In this document: positions 1 through 5,660 of the stretch, piece by piece
Position numbering within the stretch: the stretch's first letter is position 1
How the letters are laid out: each line of letters starts with the position of its first letter
From: Oribacterium parvum
GTDB lineage: Bacteria > Bacillota > Clostridia > Lachnospirales > Lachnospiraceae
Length of the DNA: 5,996 nucleotides
Direction of reading: 5' to 3'
NCBI GenBank assembly: GCA_938022235.1
Contig: CALIEL010000104.1
Span: forward strand, 1-5,996
Made by a program: the position numbers and the translations under genes
Notes under the pieces: model-generated
The model's input: only the letters and a program-made list of their open reading frames with translations
The model's database searches: none
Told to the model about the DNA's origin: nothing

Positions 1-141
1 CGGTATGGCTTATAGCACAAGTCTAAAGGGGATTCTTCGGTATACATGCCTTCGCTAACTTTGCTTTCGTAGCGGTACTAAGCTCGAACTTCGCTTTGCT
101 CGTTCTTGCCAAGTACCGACGAGCTCAGATTGTCTACCTCA
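1..141. repeat. Structured intergenic repeat, copy 1
   Basis: This non-coding unit matches 203-343 at a constant offset of 202 with no gaps; I count six differences (positions 3, 9, 62, 97, 110, 138), five of them C/T. It may extend past the left edge of the window. Inside it an imperfect hairpin has arms 74-89 and 102-117 (GGTACTAAGCTCGAAC against GTTCTTGCCAAGTACC), and CTTCGCT-like words recur. The reading frames are short and broken. I infer an interspersed REP- or MITE-like element; the family is not recognised with certainty. Confidence 0.85.
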
Positions 142-202
142 AAATCCCCCATCGGCTTTTTGCTTGCCGAATCTATAGTGAAAATCTATTGAAAAACTAC
201 TG

Positions 203-343
203 CGTTATGGTTTATAGCACAAGTCTAAAGGGGATTCTTCGGTATACATGCCTTCGCTAACTTCGCTTTCGTAGCGGTACTAAGCTCGAACTTCGCTTCG
301 CTCGTTCTTGCTAAGTACCGACGAGCTCAGATTGTCTACTTCA
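203..343. repeat. Structured intergenic repeat, copy 2
   Basis: Second copy of the unit at 1-141, ending 62 bp before the start codon of the LUD-domain gene. Its hairpin arms are 276-291 and 304-319. The change at 312 (T here, C at 110 in copy 1) turns a mismatch into an A-U pair, so this copy folds better. The unit lies inside a slightly larger block with imperfect inverted ends, TAGCACAAGTC at 215-225 and GACTCGTGCTA at 359-369 (10 of 11 complementary). Copy 1 lacks the right-hand end. Confidence 0.85.
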
Positions 344-344
344 C

Positions 345-373
345 TTGAAAAGCTGGGGGACTCGTGCTAAAAA
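345..373 (+). promoter_or_regulatory. Possible promoter of the LUD-domain gene
   Basis: TTGAAA at 345-350 (5 of 6 to the -35 consensus) is followed after 17 nt by TAAAAA at 368-373 (4 of 6 to the -10 consensus). It starts right after repeat copy 2 and lies about 30 nt before the gene's ribosome binding site. The -10 is weak, and transcription could start elsewhere. Confidence 0.3.
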
Positions 374-405
374 TATTCTGTTGAGTCTTATTGGAAGGAG
401 CGCTT

Positions 406-1032
406 ATGGACATTTACGGAAAAAAAAGAAATGAGTTATTGGCGGAGACGGTTATTAAGGGGCTAAAGTCTCGAAATATGACCGGCTATTATGCCAAGGA
501 CAAGGAAGAGGCTTTAAAGCTGGCTTTAGAGCTGATTCCCAAGGGTAGTAGCGTTTCTATGGGCGGTTGTATGAGCGCTATGGAAATCGGGCTTGTATCT
601 GCCTTAAAGGAAGGGGAATATAATTTCATAGATAGAAGTCAAATGGAGCCCAGAGCGGCACTGCTTGCGGCCTATGATGCGGATATATTCTTAGCTAGTG
701 CAAATGCTATGACAGATGATGGTGTGCTTGTGAATATTGACGGGAATTCCAACCGAGTGTCCTGTATTGCACAGGGACCCAAGAAGGTTGTTTTTATTGT
801 GGGCATACAGAAGATTTGTCCGGATTTAGACAGTGCCATGAAGAGAGCCAGAAATGTGGCGGCTCCCACCAATACCCAAAGGTTTGACATTAAAACGCCC
901 TGTAAGGTAACGGGAAAGTGCTCAGATTGTAAATCTCCGGATACCATCTGCTGTCAGATTTTGATTACCCGCTATTCCCGTCATACGGATCGTATTCATG
1001 TGATTTTGGTAAATGAGGAATTGGGATTTTAG
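406..1032 (+). CDS. LUD-domain protein (LutC/YkgG-like, lactate utilization family)
   Basis: Encodes 208 residues of the LUD domain family (formerly DUF162), soluble, with no signal peptide. The family includes LutC/YkgG of the LutABC L-lactate oxidation complex, but many clostridial members stand alone and have no proven reaction. Visible family features are the glycine-rich SMGGC at 51-55, the core SANAMTDDGVLVNIDGNSNR at 98-117, and VVFIVGIQKI at 128-137. A C-terminal cysteine cluster (C166, C172, C175, C182, C183, in a CKVTGKC-SDC-KSPDTICC context) could bind metal or an Fe-S cluster; that is inference. The ATG at 406 is chosen because AAGGAG at 395-400 sits 5 nt upstream; an in-frame TTG at 391 would put that site inside the gene. 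No lutA or lutB is present in the window, so a lactate role is not supported by context. Family call is firm, function is not. Confidence 0.85.
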   Translation: MDIYGKKRNELLAETVIKGLKSRNMTGYYAKDKEEALKLALELIPKGSSVSMGGCMSAMEIGLVSALKEGEYNFIDRSQMEPRAALLAAYDADIFLASANAMTDDGVLVNIDGNSNRVSCIAQGPKKVVFIVGIQKICPDLDSAMKRARNVAAPTNTQRFDIKTPCKVTGKCSDCKSPDTICCQILITRYSRHTDRIHVILVNEELGF

Positions 1033-1033
1033 A

Positions 1034-1055
1034 CTTCAGCGAAATTTTGTTGAAG
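1034..1055 (+). terminator. Weak hairpin just after the LUD gene stop
   Basis: CTTCAGCGA (1034-1042) pairs with TTGTTGAAG (1047-1055) as 9 bp including two G-U pairs, with a 4-nt loop, 2 nt after the stop codon. The following bases are T-rich but interrupted, so it is at best a weak terminator or an mRNA 3'-end stabiliser. Confidence 0.35.
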
Positions 1056-1092
1056 TGTTGTTAAGAATGTTTTTCATCTAGCTACATTATAA

Positions 1093-1145
1093 TACTTTAC
1101 TTTTACGATCTCATAATATGGAAGCGAAAGCGTAAAGGTAAAGTA
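1093..1145. repeat. 15-bp inverted repeat in the spacer
   Basis: TACTTTACTTTTACG (1093-1107) pairs with CGTAAAGGTAAAGTA (1131-1145) along 15 bp with a single G-U pair, enclosing a 23-nt loop. No T tract follows, so it is not an intrinsic terminator. CATTATAA occurs just left of it (1085-1092) and again at 1154-1161. A consensus TATAAT is at 1088-1093, but I see no convincing -35 at the right distance. It may be an RNA stem, a protein site or a very small mobile remnant. Confidence 0.6.
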
Positions 1146-1175
1146 GAATAATTCATTATAAGCAAAATTTATTAT

Positions 1176-1241
1176 AAAAAAGCTACTATAGGAGTTCTGA
1201 ACTGCCACAAAAGTTAGAGTTCCTACAGTGGCTATTTTTTT
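1176..1241 (+). terminator. Strong intrinsic terminator, possibly bidirectional
   Basis: Arms at 1181-1198 (AGCTACTATAGGAGTTCT) and 1216-1233 (AGAGTTCCTACAGTGGCT) form an 18-bp stem with three G-U pairs and one A-C mismatch. The loop is 17 nt, and a run of seven T follows at 1235-1241. A run of A at 1176-1181 precedes the stem, so it could also work on the minus strand. It would end transcripts from the LUD gene or from a start inside the spacer, and it insulates the AbiE-like locus downstream. Confidence 0.8.
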
Positions 1242-1300
1242 ATCTTTAAAGTTTATGGGAGGATATTATAGCTACAATTCACTATATCATAACATTTATA

Positions 1301-1329
1301 TTGTATTATAACATAAATAAAGTTATAAT
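1301..1329 (+). promoter_or_regulatory. Promoter of the AbiE-like locus
   Basis: A perfect TATAAT at 1324-1329 is preceded after exactly 17 nt by TTGTAT at 1301-1306 (3 of 6 to the -35 consensus). It lies 15 nt before GGAGG (1346-1350 region), which is 6 nt before the ATG at 1357. The region is very AT-rich, so the -10 is the stronger part of the evidence. Confidence 0.55.
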
Positions 1330-1331
1330 AC
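1303..1331. promoter_or_regulatory. Perfect 10-bp inverted repeat, probable autoregulatory operator
   Basis: GTATTATAAC (1303-1312) and GTTATAATAC (1322-1331) are exact reverse complements separated by 9 nt, so the half-site centres are 19 bp apart, roughly two helical turns. One arm overlaps the putative -35 and the other covers the -10, a typical repressor arrangement. The gene directly downstream encodes a winged-helix protein. AbiEi antitoxins are known to repress their own promoters through inverted repeats; binding here is inference. Confidence 0.6.
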
Positions 1332-1356
1332 GTTTTAGTAGTTATGGAGGAATGAA

Positions 1357-2313
1357 ATGGAGTATATAGAGCGGATACTTGATATAAAAACAGAATATAA
1401 GGATTGGGAGGATAGAAAAAAAATACCATATTTTCTAACAGATCGATATTCTTTTAAAAAGGTAAAGTTAGATAAAACAAACTGTATCTTTATGTACATA
1501 AAAGGGAAAATGGAAGATATAGTTTCAGTGAAAAAGCATGTACAAAAACTTGCTGAAATAGTAAATATTCCTGTGGTTTTAGTGCTTAATGAATGTCTAC
1601 CCAGACAAAGGGAAAGCCTAATCAAGGCAAGAATTCCATTTGTGATGGAAGGGATGCAGATATTTCTTCCCTTTATGGGAGTGGCATTGCAAGAAAAATT
1701 CAGCAAAAGAAGATTAATTCCTAGTAAAATCAGTCCTGCGACACAGGTTTTGTTTTTTTATTTCCTATATAGTGGACAAGAGGAGCTTAGTTTCAGTGAG
1801 CTGTCAAATCATCTGTCCTATTCATTAATGACTATTAGCAGAGCTGCAAATCAGCTGGAAGATACCGGAATTATTAAGAGCAATAAAAGAGGTGTTAGTA
1901 AGTATATTACTTCGGAATTTCATGGAAAAGAATTATTTACAGTTGCAGAAAAATTTTTAATTTCTCCGGTAAAGAAAAAATTGTACATTGAAAGAAAAGA
2001 TTTGAAGGAAGAATTCTTAAAGGCCGGAGTTTCCGCATTATCAGAATATTCTATGCTAAGTCCTTCAAAAATAGAGACTTATGCTACTCTACATTTTCAT
2101 GGTAGTAGCTATGATTTTATGACGGATATAGACAAAGAAATTCAGCTGGAAATATGGCATTATGATCCGAAGCTGTTTGGAATGAAGGGGAAGATAGATG
2201 CTCTTTCCTTATATCTAAGTTTAAAGGATAATGCAGATGAACGCATTCAGATTTCTCTTACAGAAATGATGGAAGCATTTTGGAGGAAGAAATATGATAA
2301 GAGGCTTACATAG
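1357..2313 (+). CDS. Winged-helix regulator/antitoxin, AbiEi-like partner of an AbiEii-type nucleotidyltransferase
   Basis: Encodes 318 residues, cytoplasmic, with no signal peptide. Residues about 125-190 look like a winged helix: a helical lead (SPATQVLFFYFLYSG), FSELSNHL, the recognition segment SYSLMTISRAANQLEDTGII, and a basic wing (KSNKRGVSKYIT). The N-terminal 120 residues have no motif I can name. The C-terminal part (205-318) ends in DALSLYLSLKDNADERIQIS, which I recall as conserved in proteins encoded next to AbiEii/AbiGii-type nucleotidyltransferases. The start is ATG 1357 with a TGGAGG site 6 nt upstream. The downstream toxin remnant begins at 2294, overlapping this gene by 20 nt, which suggests translational coupling. 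By analogy with type IV systems it represses the operon and once neutralised the toxin. It is AT-richer than rnr/smpB and appears intact. The DNA-binding call is good; the antitoxin role is inferred from context. Confidence 0.7.
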   Translation: MEYIERILDIKTEYKDWEDRKKIPYFLTDRYSFKKVKLDKTNCIFMYIKGKMEDIVSVKKHVQKLAEIVNIPVVLVLNECLPRQRESLIKARIPFVMEGMQIFLPFMGVALQEKFSKRRLIPSKISPATQVLFFYFLYSGQEELSFSELSNHLSYSLMTISRAANQLEDTGIIKSNKRGVSKYITSEFHGKELFTVAEKFLISPVKKKLYIERKDLKEEFLKAGVSALSEYSMLSPSKIETYATLHFHGSSYDFMTDIDKEIQLEIWHYDPKLFGMKGKIDALSLYLSLKDNADERIQISLTEMMEAFWRKKYDKRLT

Positions 2314-2748
2314 TTTCAGAGAATGGTTCCAAGATTATGAATCCAACTATATTATTATTGGTGGTGCCGCTTGCGACTTGTAGCTTACTATCAATTTCTT
2401 AGAAATGAGCCGGTGATATTGGATGGAGTTAGTATTTTGAATACTCCTTACTTGATTCCATTTAAAATGAAGGCATGGCTGGATTTGACGGAAAGAAGAG
2501 AATTAGGCGAAAAAATAGATAGTAGAGATATTCGTAAACATAGAAATGATGTACTTCGCATGTCAGAACTTTTGGGAGAAGAAATGATGATTCCCACGAA
2601 GGGAATCATCAAAAAAGATATCTCTGAATTTTTATTAAAGATGGAAAGCGAAGAGCTGGATATAAAACAGTTAGGTATGCGACAGAGTAAAGAAGAAATC
2701 ATTAGGCGTTTAAAGAACTGTTACTTAAGAGATAATGAAGATTCATAG
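2294..2748 (+). pseudogene. AbiEii-like nucleotidyltransferase toxin, internally deleted and frameshifted
   Basis: ATG 2294 has GGAGG at 2282-2286 and opens a frame of 29 codons (MIRGLHSFREWF, then YIIIGGAACDL) that stops at TAG 2381-2383. This matches the start of AbiEii/AbiGii-type nucleotidyltransferases, including the GG of motif I. The other part reads in the +2 frame from about 2380 to 2748: AYYQFLRNEPVILDG, then ILNTPYLIPFKMKAWLDLTE, and DSRDIRKHRNDVLRM. This resembles the C-terminal substrate/helical region of the same family. The central segment with the D-x-D metal-binding acids, expected about a dozen residues after GG, is absent; I estimate a loss of roughly 100 residues from memory of the family. 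The 125-codon piece could restart at TTG 2371 but has no good ribosome binding site and no active site. Intact homologues transfer nucleotides as toxins. A non-functional remnant is the best reading. Confidence 0.75.
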
Positions 2749-2761
2749 ATTCCGAGCTCAA

Positions 2762-3232
2762 CTATACTCTGATATTCGCCTTTTTGAATTCCTTTTCCAG
2801 TTCCCTTCTCTGTGCCTTTTTCTTCATATCTTCCCGCTTATCGTAAAGCTTTTTACCACGGCAGAGTCCCATGTTCAGCTTTACAAGGCTTCCTTTAAAA
2901 TAAAGGGAAAGGGGCATAAGAGTATAGCCCTGTTCCTTGATTTTTCCCAAAAGTCTATGGATTTCCTGCTTGTGAAGCAGAAGCTTTCTGTCTCTCAAGG
3001 CATCCTTATTGAAAATGTTGCCCCGCTCGTAGGGGTTGATATGCATGCCTACCACAAAACATTCCCCGTTTCGAATCTGACAAAAGGCCTCTTTAATGGA
3101 AGCCTGGCCCAAACGAAGAGACTTTACTTCAGTTCCGAAAAGCTGAATTCCGCATTCAAAGCTTTCCTCCACAAAGTAGTCGTGAAAGGCTTTTTTATTG
3201 TTGGCGATTTGCTTAATGCTTTCCTTAGTCAA
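2762..3232 (-). CDS. smpB: SmpB, tmRNA-binding protein of trans-translation
   Basis: Encodes 156 residues, the usual SmpB length. SmpB binds the tRNA-like end of tmRNA (ssrA) and carries it into the A site of stalled ribosomes, so the nascent protein is tagged and the ribosome released. Family landmarks are IANNKKAFHDYF at 9-20, GTEVKSLRLGQAS at 33-45, HINPYERGN at 64-72, RDRKLLLHK at 80-88, GYTLMPLSLYF at 102-112, GKKLYDKRE at 126-134 and a basic tail to 156 that would enter the mRNA channel. The start is set to TTG (3232-3230) because a perfect AAGGAGG (3247-3241) lies 8 nt upstream and the product then begins MTKESIKQIANN, like its homologues. A longer frame from 3280 would place that site inside the gene. 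It overlaps the end of rnr by 8 nt, so coupled translation is likely. ssrA is not in the window, and no terminator follows. Confidence 0.97.
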   Translation of the reverse strand: MTKESIKQIANNKKAFHDYFVEESFECGIQLFGTEVKSLRLGQASIKEAFCQIRNGECFVVGMHINPYERGNIFNKDALRDRKLLLHKQEIHRLLGKIKEQGYTLMPLSLYFKGSLVKLNMGLCRGKKLYDKREDMKKKAQRRELEKEFKKANIRV

Positions 3233-5462
3233 GACTATTGCCTCCTTCTGCATCTTCCGGATAGTAGGGAAGAAAATCAATACTTCTGCTTAGGGTGTCC
3301 ACCGCATAAACGGAAATCCACATCGGATCCCCCATGTGGAAGGTCTTTCCACTTGCCTCGCCTCTAAGACTGATTTCCTCCTCATTGAAAATGTAGTAGT
3401 CCTCTGTCATAAAGCGAAGAGGAATCATGCCCTCAATGCTGTTTTCTAAAGTGACATAAATGCCGTACTGGGTAAGACCGGAAATTCTTCCCGGGAAGAC
3501 CTCTCCCAAGAAGTTCTTCATGTACTGACATTTTTTCAGCTTCATACAATCCCGTTCCGCTTCCTCTGCTCGTCTTTCCCGAAGAGAGCTTTGACTTGCC
3601 ACATCCGGCAGAATCCGCTCATAATGCCTGCGCCTTTTCTCATTTTCCTGATAGGCGATATTTTCCTTAATAATACGATGAATCTGCAGGTCGGGATAAC
3701 GGCGGATGGGAGAGGTAAAATGGCTGTAATACTTACTGGCCAGTCCAAAATGTCCCTCCGGCTCCGTGCTGTACTTGGCTTGCTTTAGGGAACGAAGAAT
3801 CATGCTGCTAAGCATGGCTTCCTCCGGTTTCCCTTTCAATTTGGAAAGTACCTCCTGCAAGGCCTTCGGTCTAAGGCTGTCCGGATCCTTTGCCTTTAAA
3901 ATGTAGGAAAAGGAGGAGAGAACATGGGAAAGATTCTGCCATTTTTCCCAATCCGGCTTTTCATGAATACGGTATAAAAAGGGAATATCCCGCCAGTAAT
4001 ACTCCTCTGCCACGGTTTCGTTGGCAATGAGCATGAATTCCTCAATAATCTTATGGGATTCTTCCCTTTCCTCTGCACAGATTTTGGAAATATTTCCATT
4101 TTCATCAAAATACACCTTGGATTCGGGAAAATCAAAGTCCAAAGCTCCTCTGGCCATTCTGGATTTTCGAAGAAGTCTCGCCAGCTCCCGCATTTTCGTA
4201 AGAAGCTCCCGGAAAGGAAGATATGAAAGCTTTTCCTCCGGATACTCCCATTCCTTATCCTCTAAAAGCGCCGTAACCTTGTGGTAGGACATCCTTTTAT
4301 CGGAGCAAATGATGGAGGGGGTGATTTCGTGGGAGAGGGGGCGACCTTCCCGGTCAAAGTCCATGATACAGCTGAGACATAGCCTGTCTACTCCCTCGTG
4401 GAGGGAGCAAATGCCGTTGCTTAGGGCCTTTGGCAGCATGGGAATCACCCGGTCTGTCAGGTAAACGGAGGTGCCCCGCTCCAAAGCTTCTAAATCCAGA
4501 GCACTTCCTTCCTTCACATAGTCGCTCACATCCGCAATATGTACATAAAGGCGGTATTCTTCCTTCTCCGGAAAATATTCCAAAGAAATGGCATCATCCA
4601 AATCCTTGGCATCCTCTCCGTCAATGGTGATGGTAGTAAGCTTTCGAAAATCCTTTCGTCCCGGCTCCTCAGCCTTTTCAGGGGAAACCGTATTGGGAAG
4701 CTGATTGGCCTCCAAAAGTACATCCTCGGAGAATTCCTCCGGCAGGGAGAAGGATCGAATCACGGAAAGCACATCCATTCCCGGATCATTTTTATTTCCT
4801 AAAATCTCCTTCACTTCTCCAACAGGGCAGGAGAGAAGAGGACTGATTCTTTTCCGAGGAATTCGCCCTCTTGGGGCTTTATTTTCCTTGGAAGGACCAT
4901 AGGAAAGGATTTCTACGATGACCTTATCTCCGGGAACAGCACCCTTATCTCTTCCCGGAGAAATCAAAATACAATCCGGAAGTTTGGGGTTATCCGGAGA
5001 AAGATAAAGCCCTTCCCGCTTTTCCTTCACAAGTCCCAGCACTTCCTTATTGGCTCGTTCTAAAACCTTGCTGATTTTTCCCTCGGCTTTACTGCCGTTT
5101 TCCGCCCTTTTTGTAAGGATGACCTTTACCAGGTCTCCGTCCATGGCATTACCGCTTTCCCCCTTGGGAATATAGACTTCTTCTTCCTTTTCACTTAGAG
5201 AAACAAAGCCGAAGCCTCGCCTGCTGGCATGAAAAGTGCCCTTTTGGGAGAAGCTTTCCGCCCTACTGTATTTTCCCTGCAGGGAAATGCCGATAACGCC
5301 CTCTTCCTGCATCTCCAGAAGAAGCTCCTGAAAGGCAGCCTTTTCTTCTTTGGGTACGCCAAGAAAGAAGCAAAGTTCCTTTTCCTTCATGGGGTGGTAG
5401 CTTGGATCCTTGATAAGATCCAAGATGATCTTCTTTAATTTTTCCCTTTGATCTTCCCGCAT
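3225..5462 (-). CDS. rnr: Ribonuclease R, 3'-5' exoribonuclease
   Basis: Encodes 745 residues, within the usual RNase R range. It degrades structured RNA from the 3' end and, with SmpB and tmRNA, removes mRNAs that stall ribosomes. Domain order: an N-terminal winged helix (about 1-65), cold-shock/OB domains (about 70-240) with GFGFVSL near 83-89, the RNB catalytic domain (about 270-600) and an S1 domain (about 650-735; GEVFPGRISGLTQYGIYVTL). The metal-binding acids are all present in TIDGEDAKDLDDAIS: D281, D287, D289 and D290, with the spacing seen in RNase II/R. The HFTSPIRRYPDLQIHR signature is at 581-596. It lacks the long lysine-rich tail seen in some homologues. The start is ATG 5462 with AAAAGGAG (5474-5467) 4 nt upstream, a rather short spacing. 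smpB overlaps its 3' end by 8 nt. A tandem repeat lies in its leader, and secG with a terminator lies upstream. Confidence 0.97.
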   Translation of the reverse strand: MREDQREKLKKIILDLIKDPSYHPMKEKELCFFLGVPKEEKAAFQELLLEMQEEGVIGISLQGKYSRAESFSQKGTFHASRRGFGFVSLSEKEEEVYIPKGESGNAMDGDLVKVILTKRAENGSKAEGKISKVLERANKEVLGLVKEKREGLYLSPDNPKLPDCILISPGRDKGAVPGDKVIVEILSYGPSKENKAPRGRIPRKRISPLLSCPVGEVKEILGNKNDPGMDVLSVIRSFSLPEEFSEDVLLEANQLPNTVSPEKAEEPGRKDFRKLTTITIDGEDAKDLDDAISLEYFPEKEEYRLYVHIADVSDYVKEGSALDLEALERGTSVYLTDRVIPMLPKALSNGICSLHEGVDRLCLSCIMDFDREGRPLSHEITPSIICSDKRMSYHKVTALLEDKEWEYPEEKLSYLPFRELLTKMRELARLLRKSRMARGALDFDFPESKVYFDENGNISKICAEEREESHKIIEEFMLIANETVAEEYYWRDIPFLYRIHEKPDWEKWQNLSHVLSSFSYILKAKDPDSLRPKALQEVLSKLKGKPEEAMLSSMILRSLKQAKYSTEPEGHFGLASKYYSHFTSPIRRYPDLQIHRIIKENIAYQENEKRRRHYERILPDVASQSSLRERRAEEAERDCMKLKKCQYMKNFLGEVFPGRISGLTQYGIYVTLENSIEGMIPLRFMTEDYYIFNEEEISLRGEASGKTFHMGDPMWISVYAVDTLSRSIDFLPYYPEDAEGGNSLD
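3241..3247 (-). promoter_or_regulatory. Ribosome binding site that fixes the smpB TTG start
   Basis: A perfect AAGGAGG, read on the minus strand, lies 8 nt before TTG 3232-3230 and inside the last codons of rnr. Its strength compensates for the non-ATG start and rules out the longer upstream start. Confidence 0.85.
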
Positions 5463-5478
5463 TTTACTCCTTTTGTTC

Positions 5479-5523
5479 TTTAATTCCTTTAAATCATTTA
5501 AATCTTTTAAATCTTTTAAATCC
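5479..5523. repeat. Tandem 9-bp repeat in the rnr leader (about five units)
   Basis: Four consecutive units, TTTAAATCA (5488-5496), TTTAAATCT (5497-5505), TTTAAATCT (5506-5514) and TTTAAATCC (5515-5523), follow a degenerate unit TTTAATTCC (5479-5487). The array ends 5 nt short of the rnr ribosome binding site. Read on the minus strand it is purine-rich GATTTAAA, in frame with rnr as DLK repeats, but no ATG, GTG or TTG opens that frame, so it is most likely untranslated leader or promoter-proximal DNA. Confidence 0.85.
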
Positions 5524-5611
5524 TTGAAGGCTCAACGAGTTTTCCGGTGAACTCTTTGAACGCTCATTTTCTTAGCCGTTCTATTTTTCTGTATGGATTA
5601 TCTTTGGATAT

Positions 5612-5640
5612 GAGAAAAAGCCTGCATAAAATGCAGGCTT
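5612..5640 (-). terminator. Intrinsic terminator after secG
   Basis: On the minus strand AAGCCTGCAT (5640-5631) pairs perfectly with ATGCAGGCTT (5627-5618) across a 3-nt loop, and the stem runs into a T tract at about 5619-5615. It lies 20 nt after the secG stop. An outer inverted repeat, TCTGTATGG (5588-5596) and CCATACAGA (5642-5650), encloses it. It separates secG from rnr, although readthrough into rnr is possible because I see no clear rnr promoter. Confidence 0.85.
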
Positions 5641-5660
5641 ACCATACAGAGGAAATAATC

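Noticed and set aside
1..343. CRISPR array
   Set aside because: There are only two long 141-bp units with one 61-bp gap, no short regular repeats and no cas genes.
391..405. TTG at 391 as the start of the LUD-domain gene
   Set aside because: The codons 391-405 contain the AAGGAG ribosome site itself; ATG 406 is 5 nt behind it and gives the family-typical N-terminus.
1033..1356. T-box or other known riboswitch ahead of the terminator
   Set aside because: I find no T-box core (AGGGTGGNACCGCG) or other riboswitch core I can recognise, and the terminator lies over 100 nt before the next gene, whose promoter is downstream of it.
2371..2748. An independent 125-residue gene starting at TTG 2371
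   Set aside because: It has no good ribosome site, begins in mid-domain, and follows directly on the matching N-terminal fragment in another frame, so it is better read as part of the broken toxin gene.
2749..2761. tmRNA gene or attachment site next to smpB
   Set aside because: Only 13 bp separate the two stop codons, with no CCA-ending tRNA-like sequence or clear direct repeat; ssrA must be elsewhere.
3233..3280. A 16-residue N-terminal extension of SmpB from 3280
   Set aside because: It would place the perfect AAGGAGG inside the gene and adds residues not typical of SmpB; TTG 3232 fits better.
2735..3367. A 210-codon open frame on the plus strand
   Set aside because: It lies opposite smpB and the end of rnr, both with clear family motifs, and has no recognisable domain; it is a shadow frame. 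The same applies to other long frames opposite or inside rnr and the LUD gene.
5463..5540. Extension of RNase R through the DLK repeat
   Set aside because: The frame is open back to a TGA but has no ATG, GTG or TTG, and the ribosome site at 5474-5467 serves ATG 5462.
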